Shown here: positions 15,993 to 24,439 of the stretch, one piece after another
Numbering within the stretch: the stretch's first letter is position 1
Layout of the letters: every line of letters starts with the position of its first letter
Notes under the pieces: model-generated
Databases searched by the model: none
What the model saw: only the letters and a program-made list of their open reading frames with translations
Told to the model about the DNA's origin: nothing
Program-made: the position numbers and the translations under genes
DNA from: Variovorax sp. N23
Lineage (GTDB): Bacteria > Pseudomonadota > Gammaproteobacteria > Burkholderiales > Burkholderiaceae_C
Direction: 5' to 3'
Assembly: GCF_025486315.1 (NCBI RefSeq)
Contig: NZ_JAOOPY010000006.1
Span: 62,001 to 126,000 of the forward strand
DNA length: 64,000 nucleotides

Positions 15993-16994
15993 ATGGCCAA
16001 GGAAAAAGACTTCACGACGAACGACATGAACCGCGATCCCATCACGGGCGCGCCGGGCGCACACCCCGTCGGCACCGGGGTCGGTGCGGCGGGCGGTGCG
16101 GTGGCAGGCGCTGCCGCAGGTGCCGTCGCGGGGCCGGTGGGCGCTGTGGTCGGCCTGGTGGCGGGCGGTCTGGCGGGCGGGCTGGGCGGCAAAGCGGTGG
16201 CCGAAAGCGTGAATCCCACCGCCGAGGAGGCGTACTGGCGTTCCAGCTACGACCGCGAAAGCTATTACGAGCCGGGCCGCAGCTACGACGACTACGCGCC
16301 GGCCTATGCGCTGGGATGGTCGAGCCGCGCTGTGCGCGAGGACAGCTTCGACACGCTCGAACCCACGTTGGCCGATGAATGGGCCACGCGCCGCGGCAAC
16401 TCGACCCTCGACTGGCCGCAGGCACGCCACGCGTCCCGCGCCGCCTGGGTGCGTGCGGACCGCACCTACTTCGGCGAGGCGGCGGTGATGGCGTCGCGCG
16501 GCACGGCAGCGTTCGATGCCGATCGCACGACGGGTGATGCGATGTCGAACGACGACGTGGTGGATGTGCTCAACGACCTGATCGAGAACTCGCACGACGG
16601 CGAGTACGGTTTCCGTACCTGCGCGGAGGAGGTGGAAAACGCCAGCCTCAAGCAGGTGTTCGCGGAGCGCGCGGCGGGCTGCCGTACGGCGGCCAACGAG
16701 CTCGCCCAGCTGGTCACGCAGTACGGCGGCACGCCGGCCGACGGTGGCACCACGAGCGGGGCGATGCACCGTGGCTGGGTGCACGTGAAGGGCGCGGTGG
16801 GCGCCAACAGCGAGGCATCGATCCTCAACGAGTGCGAGCGTGGGGAAGATGCGGGGCTGGCACGCTACCGCAAGGCGCTCAAGCAGGCGCTGCCGGCCGA
16901 CGTGCGTGCCGTGATCGAGCGCCAGGCGCAGGGCGCGCAGCGCAACCACGACCAGATCAAGGCGTTGCGGGACCAGGCCCGCGCCCGCAGCTGA
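15993..16994 (+). CDS. Glycine-zipper plus DUF2383-type four-helix protein
   Basis: 333 residues from ATG 15993, which has AAGGAG 5 bases upstream. Residues ~24-66 form a glycine-zipper membrane-insertion segment (GVGAAGGAVAGAAAGAVAG). Residues ~85-175 are Tyr/Asp/Arg-rich (SYDRESYYEPGRSYDDYAPA). Residues ~185-330 match the PA2169/DUF2383 four-helix bundle: DVVDVLNDLIENSHDGEYGF, LKQVFAERAAGCRTAANEL, ILNECERGEDAGLARYRKAL. The ferritin-like bundle is often found in stress-induced proteins of proteobacteria, with no settled role. It seems to be a single-gene unit. Confidence 0.75.
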   Translation: MAKEKDFTTNDMNRDPITGAPGAHPVGTGVGAAGGAVAGAAAGAVAGPVGAVVGLVAGGLAGGLGGKAVAESVNPTAEEAYWRSSYDRESYYEPGRSYDDYAPAYALGWSSRAVREDSFDTLEPTLADEWATRRGNSTLDWPQARHASRAAWVRADRTYFGEAAVMASRGTAAFDADRTTGDAMSNDDVVDVLNDLIENSHDGEYGFRTCAEEVENASLKQVFAERAAGCRTAANELAQLVTQYGGTPADGGTTSGAMHRGWVHVKGAVGANSEASILNECERGEDAGLARYRKALKQALPADVRAVIERQAQGAQRNHDQIKALRDQARARS

Positions 16995-17015
16995 CGGGGT
17001 GACGCCTCGACCATA

Positions 17016-17064
17016 GGGCCGATCCTGTCAGGTGCATCGCGTGGTGCCCTGCAGAATCGGTCCC
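17016..17064 (+). promoter_or_regulatory. Imperfect hairpin abutting the TonB-receptor start codon
   Basis: GGGCCGATCCTG (17016-17027) pairs with CAGAATCGGTCCC (17052-17064) apart from one bulged T and one mispaired position (C opposite A). The right arm ends at the base before ATG 17065, and no Shine-Dalgarno sequence is visible between. It could block ribosome entry; this is a structural guess. Confidence 0.35.
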
Positions 17065-19185
17065 ATGAGAAAGACCACTGCCGCTACCGTCACCGCCTTG
17101 TTCGCCACCACCCTGTACGCGCAGGAGGCCGCCGGCGACGCCCCCAGCTTGCGGACGGTCACCGTCTCCACCCCGCGCGGCGCCGCGGTGCCCTTCGACC
17201 TGCCGGGCTCGGTCGACCTGGTCGACCGCCAGCAGTTGCGCGACGGCAAGCTGCAGGTCAACCTGTCGGAAAGCCTCGGTGGCGTGCCGGGTCTGCAGGT
17301 GCAGAACCGGCAGAACTACGCGCAGGACTTGCAGATTTCCATCCGCGGTTTCGGCGCGCGTTCGACCTTCGGCCTGCGCGGCGTGCGGCTGTACGTCGAT
17401 GGCATCCCGGCCACATTGCCCGACGGGCAGGGCCAGAGCACCAACATCGACATCGGCTCGGCCGACCGCGTCGAGGTGCTGCGCGGACCCTTCTCGGCGC
17501 TGTACGGCAATTCGTCGGGTGGCGTGATCCAGGTCTTCACCGAAGACGGCGAGGCGCCGCCGCGGCTCGGCTTCTCGGTGGCGGGCGGCAGCTTCGGCAG
17601 CACGCGCTTCGGCGCGAAAGCCTCCGGCGCGAGCGGCAACATCGACTACGTGCTGAGCGCGAGCCGCTTCCGCACCGACGGCTACCGCGACCACAGCGCG
17701 GCCACGCGCGACATCGCCAACGGCAAGCTCGGCGTGCAGCTCGACGACGGCAGCCGGCTCACGCTCATCGCCAACAGCGTGCGCATCGATGCGCAGGACC
17801 CGCTGGGCCTGACGCAAGCACAGCTCGACAGCAACCCGCGCGCCGCACCGCTCGCGACCCAATACGACACGCGCAAGACGGTCGACCAGACGCAGGTCGG
17901 CCTGCGCTACGAACGCCGCATCGACGCGGACCAGGACCTGCGGCTGATGCTCTACGGCGGCGACCGGCGCACCACGCAGTTCCAGTCGATCCCGCCATCG
18001 GCGCCGCCGCAGGCGAGCGTCCTCGGCGCGGGCGGCGTGATCGATCTGCAGCGTCGCTACGCCGGCTTCGACGCGCGCTGGACGGTGCGCACCGCGCTGG
18101 CCGGCCGGCCCTTCGAGCTGTCGACCGGCCTGGCCTACGACACGCTGCGCGAGCAGCGCCGCGGTTACGAGAACTTCGTCGGCACCGGCACGACGCAACG
18201 CCTCGGTGTGCAAGGCGCGCTGCGGCGCGACGAGCGCAACGAGGTCGGCAATGTCGACCCCTATGTGCAGACGCGCTGGGACTTCGCCGAACGCTGGTCG
18301 CTCGAAGCCGGCCTGCGCCAGAGCACCGTGCGCTTCGACTCGGACGACCGCTACCAGCGCGGCATCAACGGCGACGACAGCGGCGACGCGCGCTATCGCC
18401 AGCTGCTGCCGGCGGCCGCGCTGCGCTTCGCGGCCACGCGCGACCTCAACCTCTACGTGAGCGCGGGGCGGGGCTTCGAGACGCCGACGCTCAACGAACT
18501 CTCGTACCGGCCGGGCAACGTGGGTGGCCTCAACTTCGCGCTGCAGCCGTCGGTGAACCACAGCCTGGAAGTCGGTGCGAAGGCGCGCGTGGCCGACGGC
18601 CTGCTGACCGCCGCGGTGTTCCAGACGCGCACCGACGACGAGATCGTGACCGCCACCAACAGCGGCGGCCGCGCCACCTTCCAGAACGCCGGCCGCACGC
18701 AGCGCGACGGCGTCGAGCTGGCCTGGCTGCATGAGACGCGCAGCCATTGGCGCACACAGCTGGCCTACACCTGGCTCGATGCGCGCTACCGCGACGGCTT
18801 CTGCTCGCCGTCGCCCTGCACGGGCGGCAATGCGGTGGCGCCGGACAACCGCATCCCGGGCATCGCGAAGCAGTCCTTCTTCGCATCGTTCGGCTATGCA
18901 CCGCCTGTGGGTTGGCGCGCGGGCGCCGAGCTGCGCGCGCTCAGCCGCATCCAGGCCAACGACGCCAACACCGCGAGCGCGCCGGGCTACGTCGTCGCGG
19001 CCCTGCAGGCAGGTTACGTGCAGCGCTGGGCGGGATGGGAGTGGAACGCCTTCGCCCGCGTCGACAACCTGTTCGACCGCCGCACCGTCGGCTCGGTCAT
19101 CGTCAACGAGAGCAACGGCCGCTACTTCGAGCCGGCCCCCGGCCGCAACTGGACGGTGGGGGCGGGCGCGACCTACGTCTTCTGA
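17065..19185 (+). CDS. TonB-dependent outer-membrane receptor
   Basis: 706 residues. Signal peptide to about residue 18 (FATTLYAQ). The plug domain follows with LRTVTVSTPRGAAV (possible TonB box), LSESLGGVPGLQVQNRQNY, IRGFGARSTFGLRGVRLYVDGIP and VEVLRGPFSALYGNSSGGVIQVFT. The remainder alternates beta strands of a 22-strand barrel and ends in an aromatic-rich strand closing with F (WTVGAGATYVF), as expected for BAM-assembled proteins. Ligand class is likely a ferric siderophore, but I see no Fur box upstream. It is convergent with a Fur-box operon whose membrane proteins often accompany such receptors. A GTG at 17032 would add 11 residues. Confidence 0.88.
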   Translation: MRKTTAATVTALFATTLYAQEAAGDAPSLRTVTVSTPRGAAVPFDLPGSVDLVDRQQLRDGKLQVNLSESLGGVPGLQVQNRQNYAQDLQISIRGFGARSTFGLRGVRLYVDGIPATLPDGQGQSTNIDIGSADRVEVLRGPFSALYGNSSGGVIQVFTEDGEAPPRLGFSVAGGSFGSTRFGAKASGASGNIDYVLSASRFRTDGYRDHSAATRDIANGKLGVQLDDGSRLTLIANSVRIDAQDPLGLTQAQLDSNPRAAPLATQYDTRKTVDQTQVGLRYERRIDADQDLRLMLYGGDRRTTQFQSIPPSAPPQASVLGAGGVIDLQRRYAGFDARWTVRTALAGRPFELSTGLAYDTLREQRRGYENFVGTGTTQRLGVQGALRRDERNEVGNVDPYVQTRWDFAERWSLEAGLRQSTVRFDSDDRYQRGINGDDSGDARYRQLLPAAALRFAATRDLNLYVSAGRGFETPTLNELSYRPGNVGGLNFALQPSVNHSLEVGAKARVADGLLTAAVFQTRTDDEIVTATNSGGRATFQNAGRTQRDGVELAWLHETRSHWRTQLAYTWLDARYRDGFCSPSPCTGGNAVAPDNRIPGIAKQSFFASFGYAPPVGWRAGAELRALSRIQANDANTASAPGYVVAALQAGYVQRWAGWEWNAFARVDNLFDRRTVGSVIVNESNGRYFEPAPGRNWTVGAGATYVF

Positions 19186-19218
19186 CGGCGGGCGCCCGCA
19201 GTGCCGGTGGGCCTGCCC

Positions 19219-19515
19219 TCAGCGTCGGCCGGGCCGCTTCGCCTTGCGCCGTGTGCCGATGACCAGCGCCCCGAAGACGAGGCCGGCGCCCAGGCTGGTG
19301 TGGCCGCTGAAGCTCGCCAGGCCCACGCCCCAGCCCTGGGCCCTGACGATGACTCCGAGCGCCAGCAGCAATGCCGCCCACCCGATGCCGCGCAACCCGT
19401 GGGTCGTGTTCGCCGGAAGCGCGCGGCCCAACAGGTCTTCCTGGTGGCGCTCCATGGCGAGCGCGAGCGCCGTGAAGCCCAGCGTGCTGAGCAGGAAGAC
19501 GGTCAGATGCGTCAT
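19219..19515 (-). CDS. DUF3325 family membrane protein
   Basis: 98 residues with three hydrophobic segments (VFLLSTLGFTALALAM, IGWAALLLALGVIVRAQGWG, LGAGLVFGALVIG). It ends in a basic tail. Proteins of this DUF accompany PepSY membrane proteins in iron-regulated operons of betaproteobacteria. Its ATG overlaps the stop of the PepSY gene (ATGA), so it is translationally coupled as the last gene of the operon starting at 22164. Confidence 0.7.
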   Translation of the reverse strand: MTHLTVFLLSTLGFTALALAMERHQEDLLGRALPANTTHGLRGIGWAALLLALGVIVRAQGWGVGLASFSGHTSLGAGLVFGALVIGTRRKAKRPGRR

Positions 19516-21155
19516 GCGCTTTTCCCGGCCGACGATGGCGTGGTGCGAAGTGGGGCGGGCCGGCGTGCGGCCCGGGTTTGGGGGCTGTGTCGCGCCGTAC
19601 GGATCGCCAGCATCGCGTGCAGCGCGGCCAGCACCCACAGCATCCCGTCGACACCGGCGAAGACCCAGTCGCCTTCGGCCAGGCTGCGCCACAGCGGGCG
19701 ATCGGTCGTGACCGCGTTGAGCAGGGGCAGCAGCGCGAGCGCCGCGGTCGCCAGCCAGAGCTGTTCCAGCCAGGCCTTCTTCGCGGGCCGCAGCACCGCG
19801 TGCACGCCCATCAGGCCCCAGACGATGAAGAAGGTGTGGATCTCCCAGGCGCCGCGATCGGGCAGGCCGGTCGGCAGCAGGCGGTTGGCCCACAGCATGC
19901 CGGCCATGGCGATCGACAGGCCCGCGATGGCCGCGATGTTCAGCCGCTCGACGATGCGAAAGCCCAGGTAGGGCCGCTCCGGATCGGCCAGTTTCTGCCG
20001 ACGCTTGACGGTCCACATCACGAGGCCGGTGCCCACCATCGCCGTGCCCGCGAGGCTGACGATGAAATACAGCCAGCGCGTCACGCCGTCGCCGAAGCGG
20101 CCCAGGTGCAGCGCGTACATCACGCCGCGCGTTTCGGCCGCGGGGCCGACGTGGTCCCTGGTCTCCAGAAGCCGGCCGGTGCTGCCCTCGAACAGCATGT
20201 ACTGCGGGCTGACCGACGCGCGGCCGGGGTCGCCGCGCGACACGCTCACGCGGGCTGCGGCATCGCCGGCGTTGGTGATCGTCACGCGTTTGATCTTGTC
20301 GCTGCCCCAGCGCGCCTGCGCCTGGCGCACCATGTCTTCCACCGGTGCGAGCCCGGCCTTCTGCCCGCTCGGCTTGACCGGCTGGATGAAGGCGCTGAGT
20401 TCGGCCGTGAGCTGCTGCCGCTCGGCCGGCGTCTTGAAGGCCGCCTGGCTGCTCCAGGGCATGTACAGGGCCATCAGCGTCACCAGGCCGGTGTACGTGA
20501 TCATCAGGTGGAAGGGCAGTCCGAACACCGAGAGCGCATTGTGCGCATCGAGCCACGAGCGTTGCCCCTTGCCCCATCGGAAGGCGAAGAAGTCGATGAA
20601 GATCTTCTTGTGCGTGATGACGCCGCTGACGATCGCCACCAGCATGAACATCGCGCAGAAGCCGGCCAGCCATCGGCCCCACAGCACCGGCATGTAGTGG
20701 AACTGGAAGTGGAAGCGGTAGAAGAATTCGCCGCCGGGTGTCTCCCGCGATGCCACCTTGTGGCCCGTGTCCGGGTCGAAGCTCGCGCTCTTGAAGGCGC
20801 GCCGGCCCTCGGCGCCGGGGATGCGCCAGAACGCCGAGGCGACGTTGTTGCGCGCGTCCGGCAGCCCGATGCTCCACTGCGGGCTGTCGGCGGCTGTCGT
20901 CGCGAGTTCGTTCGCGATGCGCCGGGCCACCCCCGCCGGGTCGGGCACGGTGGCCTGGTGCGGCAGCTCGGGCCGCATCCACTGCGAGAGCTCGTCCTTG
21001 AAGTAGCTCACCGTGCCGGTGAGGAACATGGCGTAGAGGAACCACCCCGTCAGCAGACCGGCCCAGATGTGCAGGTCGGACATGGTCTGGCGGATGCCGC
21101 GGACCTGGGGCTGCGCCCTGCGCGCCATCGAAGGCCGGTCGTTCAGGAGGCTCAC
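19512..21155 (-). CDS. PepSY-domain iron-uptake membrane protein
   Basis: 547 residues from GTG 21155, which overlaps the previous stop (GTGA) and has GGAGG 9 bases upstream. It has an N-terminal helix (IWAGLLTGWFLYAMFLTGTVSYF), a periplasmic PepSY-like part, further helices around WLAGFCAMFMLVAIVSGVI, FGLPFHLMITYTGLVTLMAL and WLYFIVSLAGTAMVGTGLVMW, and a C-terminal membrane block. Family members (PiuB-like, PepSY_TM) are linked to siderophore handling or periplasmic ferric-siderophore reduction. The HxxxxxH spacing in the helices could bind heme, which I cannot confirm. Regulated by the Fur box at 22238-22256. Confidence 0.8.
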   Translation of the reverse strand: MSLLNDRPSMARRAQPQVRGIRQTMSDLHIWAGLLTGWFLYAMFLTGTVSYFKDELSQWMRPELPHQATVPDPAGVARRIANELATTAADSPQWSIGLPDARNNVASAFWRIPGAEGRRAFKSASFDPDTGHKVASRETPGGEFFYRFHFQFHYMPVLWGRWLAGFCAMFMLVAIVSGVITHKKIFIDFFAFRWGKGQRSWLDAHNALSVFGLPFHLMITYTGLVTLMALYMPWSSQAAFKTPAERQQLTAELSAFIQPVKPSGQKAGLAPVEDMVRQAQARWGSDKIKRVTITNAGDAAARVSVSRGDPGRASVSPQYMLFEGSTGRLLETRDHVGPAAETRGVMYALHLGRFGDGVTRWLYFIVSLAGTAMVGTGLVMWTVKRRQKLADPERPYLGFRIVERLNIAAIAGLSIAMAGMLWANRLLPTGLPDRGAWEIHTFFIVWGLMGVHAVLRPAKKAWLEQLWLATAALALLPLLNAVTTDRPLWRSLAEGDWVFAGVDGMLWVLAALHAMLAIRTARHSPQTRAARRPAPLRTTPSSAGKSA

Positions 21156-21451
21156 GAGGCGGCACCTCCGGCCCACACGGACCAGGCCGCGAGCAGCGGC
21201 GGCACGGCCGCGACCAGCAGCCCGGCCCAGGCACGCCGCGCGCTGCGCACCGCGAAGACCCAGACCACCGCACCGGCGTAGATCGCGAAGCTCGCCAGCG
21301 TGCCGGTGATCACCGCCTGCGTCTTGTCCATCGGAAGCGCGAGTGCGGCGACGCTGCCCAGGGCTGCCAGCACATAGCCGCCGAACACGGCGGCGACGAT
21401 GCGCGAGAGGAGCGGGCCCACGCGCCGGGCCCGGTCGAGCGCGGCGATCAC
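21152..21451 (-). CDS. DUF3649 family membrane protein
   Basis: 99 residues with three membrane segments (IVAAVFGGYVLAALGSVAALAL, VITGTLASFAIYAGAVVWVFAV, WAGLLVAAVPPLLAAWSVW). It starts with GTG, which overlaps the stop of the DUF4198 gene (GTGA). DUF3649 proteins are usually encoded between TonB-receptor or DUF4198 genes and PepSY genes. Probably a small partner subunit of the PepSY protein. Confidence 0.72.
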   Translation of the reverse strand: MIAALDRARRVGPLLSRIVAAVFGGYVLAALGSVAALALPMDKTQAVITGTLASFAIYAGAVVWVFAVRSARRAWAGLLVAAVPPLLAAWSVWAGGAAS

Positions 21452-22164
21452 TTGTTGGGCGTGGCGGCCGGTCCTGCGGGGATCGGGGCGACGCCGTCGG
21501 CCTTGACGTAGGTGAGCGTGGTGACGTAGCTCACGCCGTCGTACCTGTCGGCGCCACGCTCGCCCGGCGTGCGGTCGGTGTGGCTGGCCTCGGCCACGTA
21601 GGTGCCCTGCCAGGGCATGTCGAAGGTGACCACGCCCTGCGCGTCGGTACGGCTTTCCTTGGCCCAGCCCGATTGCGTGACCAGCGACACCTTGGTCTTC
21701 GGCAGCGGCTGGCCCTTGAGGACGAGCTTGAATTCGCCCGGCGTGCCGGTGGGCACGATGTCGAAGGCCAGCTTCGGCGCCTGCGCCGCGAAACCGGTGA
21801 TCAGCCGCGCGCCCGGGCGGTACCAGTTCTTCGTTTCCTTCTCGCCCTGCTTCATGGTGAAGAGCGGGTAGCTGGCGTCTTCGGCCACGATGCTCTCGCC
21901 GGCGCCGGCCTGGAAGGGCAGCGTGAAGCCGTCGCCGGTCTTGGTGCCGTCGCCCACATTTTCACCTTGGGCCGACACCAGCGTGCCGGTCGGCTTGACG
22001 AACTTGTCCAGCAGGCCGGGCGATGCCTCGCGCAGGTTGTCGCCGAATTCGCCGAAGCGGATCACGGCGCGCTGGCCGGCGGGCTGTTCGAGCCAGATCT
22101 GGTGGGCCTGGGCGGTGGTGACGAAGCCCAGGAGGGCGGCGACGACGATCCGTGTGTGTTTCAT
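21448..22164 (-). CDS. DUF4198 periplasmic protein
   Basis: 238 residues. A signal peptide ends at AQA-HQIWLEQ; the mature protein begins with His, a feature of DUF4198/NikM-like metal-associated proteins, where the N-terminal amine and His can bind metal. Later segments (GEFKLVLKGQPLPKTKVSLVTQSGW residues, then TDAQGVVTFDMPWQGTYVAEASH) form an immunoglobulin-like beta fold. It is the first gene of an iron-regulated four-gene operon; the Fur box lies 74 bases upstream. The exact ligand is unknown. Confidence 0.75.
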   Translation of the reverse strand: MKHTRIVVAALLGFVTTAQAHQIWLEQPAGQRAVIRFGEFGDNLREASPGLLDKFVKPTGTLVSAQGENVGDGTKTGDGFTLPFQAGAGESIVAEDASYPLFTMKQGEKETKNWYRPGARLITGFAAQAPKLAFDIVPTGTPGEFKLVLKGQPLPKTKVSLVTQSGWAKESRTDAQGVVTFDMPWQGTYVAEASHTDRTPGERGADRYDGVSYVTTLTYVKADGVAPIPAGPAATPNK

Positions 22165-22237
22165 GGCTGAGGGCTTTCGTGCAGCGTTCGGTCGATGCCG
22201 ACAGCTTCCGCATGCGGTCGGCGCGACGTTCTTTAGA

Positions 22238-22256
22238 AATGAGAACGTTTCTCATT
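22238..22256 (-). promoter_or_regulatory. Fur box
   Basis: AATGAGAACGTTTCTCATT: a perfect 8-3-8 inverted repeat of 19 bases, closely fitting the Fur-box pattern of interleaved NATwAT-type hexamers. It lies in the 170-base spacer upstream of the DUF4198-DUF3649-PepSY-DUF3325 operon and is flanked by AT-rich sequence. Iron-replete repression is expected. Confidence 0.8.
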
Positions 22257-22334
22257 CTAATTCCATAAGAGGCTGCGATTCAGCCATCGCCCTGCGACCC
22301 CGGCCCCTGGCGCGGATGATTCGTTCGCAGCTTC

Positions 22335-23054
22335 TCAGGGGAGGGTGCCGCACCAACGGGCGTAGAGCCGCTGCAGATGGCCCGCCATGCGTGCGGTCCG
22401 CGCAGGCACCTCCTGCTGCGTCGCATCCATCGACGCCACGGCCGGATTGCCCGCAGCGTGCTGGCGCAGCAGCTGCGCGCCGTTGCGCGCCAGCGAGAGC
22501 GCCACCAGCGCCGGCGTCATCTCCAGGTGCGACTGCACCAACAGGTGCCGGTCGTCCAGCACGTAGGCCTGCGCGGCGCAGTGCACGCCGGTGGCGATGC
22601 GCACCGCGCCCGGTGGCGGCGTGAAGGTGTCGCCATGCCACTGGAAGGTCTCGATGCGCTGCCCGGCCGCGTCGCCCCACCAGTTGCGGGCCAGCGCGTG
22701 GTCGTCGGCCACGATGTCGTTCCAGCCGATCTCCGGGCGCGTGTGCGTGTGCACGCTGCCGCCCAGCGCGCGCGCCACCAGCTGGCTGCCGAGGCAGTGG
22801 CCCGCGACAGGGATGCCCTGTGCGGCGGCGGCGCGGATGAGGGCCAGTTCCTGCCCGATCCACGGCAGCGGGTCGTTGGCGCTCATGTAGCCACCCATGA
22901 AGACGAGGCCCGCGAAGGCGGACGCATCGGTAGGCACGGGCTCACCGTCGACGATGCGCACCACCTGCACCTCACGCCCCAGCGCCTGCAGGATGGGCAC
23001 CACCGTGCCGGGTGCGCCGACCTCGGTGTGCTGGAAGACGGCGATGGGTTTCAT
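22335..23054 (-). CDS. Class-I glutamine amidotransferase-like protein
   Basis: 239 residues. The GATase-1 triad is intact: Cys87 in GHCLGSQL, with His176 and Glu178 in SHLEMT. It has the oxyanion-strand pattern VFMGGYMSAN. There is no synthetase domain, so it resembles free-standing amidotransferase/gamma-glutamyl hydrolase proteins, including the TdnT/AtdA2-type proteins of aniline clusters, which act on gamma-glutamyl amides. It is the last gene of the operon that also encodes a glutamine-synthetase-like ligase, which supports a gamma-glutamyl intermediate. ATG 23054 is used; GTG 23063 would overlap the preceding stop. Confidence 0.82.
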   Translation of the reverse strand: MKPIAVFQHTEVGAPGTVVPILQALGREVQVVRIVDGEPVPTDASAFAGLVFMGGYMSANDPLPWIGQELALIRAAAAQGIPVAGHCLGSQLVARALGGSVHTHTRPEIGWNDIVADDHALARNWWGDAAGQRIETFQWHGDTFTPPPGAVRIATGVHCAAQAYVLDDRHLLVQSHLEMTPALVALSLARNGAQLLRQHAAGNPAVASMDATQQEVPARTARMAGHLQRLYARWCGTLP

Positions 23055-23059
23055 CGTCG

Positions 23060-24439
23060 TCACGCGTCGTGCGCCAGCAGCGCTTCGACCGTCCGCCCGA
23101 AGCCCAGGACCTGCGCGTCGTGGTACTTGCGCCCGGCGATCTGCAGCCCGAACGGCAAGCCAGCAGGGTCGCGGCCGAGCGGCAGGCTCAACGCCGGTTG
23201 CTGCGTGAGATTGAAGGGGTAGGCGAAGCCGTTGTCCGAGAACCAGTTGGTGACCTGCGCGAGATCGGTCTGCAGCGCGGGGGCCACGGTAGGCGTCGAC
23301 GGGCTCAGCAGCAGGTCGAAGTCGGCGAAGGCACTGGCGAGCTGGCCGCTGAATTCGCGCAGGCGAGCGCGGCTGCGCGAAAGCGCGTCGACGCCGAGCG
23401 CTGCGCCGTCGGCGTACACCGTCTGCAGGCCGGGGCCGAGCTTCTCGCGCTCCGCGGGCGGCCAGGCGACGAAGGATTCGTGGACGCGTGATGCCCAGAC
23501 GGTCCACATGTCGGTGGCGCAGTTGGTGCCGGTGCTGGTGGCGGGCAACGGCACCAGCGTGTGGCCGGCGGCGGAGAGCCGCCCGAGCAGTGCCTGGAAC
23601 GCTTCGACGATGACGGGTGCCACCTGCATCTCTGCGCCCAGTTCCAGTGTCCAGCCGATACGCAGCGGCCGCGTGCCCGTGGCGCGAACCACGTCGCGCG
23701 GAAAGAGCGATGTCGGGTCGCGCACATCGGGCTGCGACAGCACGCCCATCGCCACGATGGCATCGTTCACGTTGCGCGTGAGCGGCCCCATGTGCGCGAA
23801 CTCTGCGAAGGCACTCTGCGGTGCCACGGGGATCGCACCGAAGCTCGGCTTGAAGCCCACCAGGCCACAGTACGAGGCGGGGATGCGCACCGATCCGCCG
23901 GCATCGCTGCCCAGTGCCAACGGGCCCCAGCCGGCCACAACCTGCGCGGCTGCGCCGCAGCTCGATCCGCCGGGCGTGCGGGTGGTGTTGAGCGGATGGC
24001 GCGTGGTGCCGGCCTGCGGGCTGGTCGAACCGATCTGCCAGCCGAACTCGGTCGTGGTCGTCTTGCCGAAGAGCACGCAGCCGGCGGCGCGCAACGGCGC
24101 CACGCAGGGCGCGTCCTGCGGTGCTGGCGCAGCGCCGGCCGCGGCGAGCGAGCCGCGCCGTGTCGGCCAGCCGGCCACGTTCATCAGGTCCTTGATCGAC
24201 ACCGGTACGCCGTCGAGTGCGCTCAGCGGGCGGCCGGCGCGCCAGCGCTCGCCGGCGGCGCGTGCTTGCGCGCGGGCGCCCTCCGCGTCGAGCAGGCAGA
24301 ACGCGTTGATGCCGCGCGTGTCGGCGGCGATGGCCGCGAGCAAAGCGTCGAGCACCGCCTCGGGCGTGTGAACGCCGTCGCGGAAAGCCGCGATCAGCGC
24401 GGCGATGTCGAGCGCCAGCCGCGGGTCGCGCGCCGGCAT
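23060..24439 (-). CDS. Amidase-signature family hydrolase
   Basis: 459 residues with the Ser-cisSer-Lys triad of the amidase-signature family: Lys83 in SIKDL, cis-Ser159 in PGGSSCGAAA, nucleophile Ser183 in SDAGGSVRIPASYCGLVGFKP (motif split over residues 178-198). It hydrolyses an amide, carbamate or urea-type bond; the substrate is not predictable. In the GatA-like tree there is no GatB/C partner here. The start codon overlaps the stop of the upstream binding-protein gene (TGATG), so it belongs to the Rieske/GS-like catabolic operon and may release an amine from an imported amide. Confidence 0.88.
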   Translation of the reverse strand: MPARDPRLALDIAALIAAFRDGVHTPEAVLDALLAAIAADTRGINAFCLLDAEGARAQARAAGERWRAGRPLSALDGVPVSIKDLMNVAGWPTRRGSLAAAGAAPAPQDAPCVAPLRAAGCVLFGKTTTTEFGWQIGSTSPQAGTTRHPLNTTRTPGGSSCGAAAQVVAGWGPLALGSDAGGSVRIPASYCGLVGFKPSFGAIPVAPQSAFAEFAHMGPLTRNVNDAIVAMGVLSQPDVRDPTSLFPRDVVRATGTRPLRIGWTLELGAEMQVAPVIVEAFQALLGRLSAAGHTLVPLPATSTGTNCATDMWTVWASRVHESFVAWPPAEREKLGPGLQTVYADGAALGVDALSRSRARLREFSGQLASAFADFDLLLSPSTPTVAPALQTDLAQVTNWFSDNGFAYPFNLTQQPALSLPLGRDPAGLPFGLQIAGRKYHDAQVLGFGRTVEALLAHDA

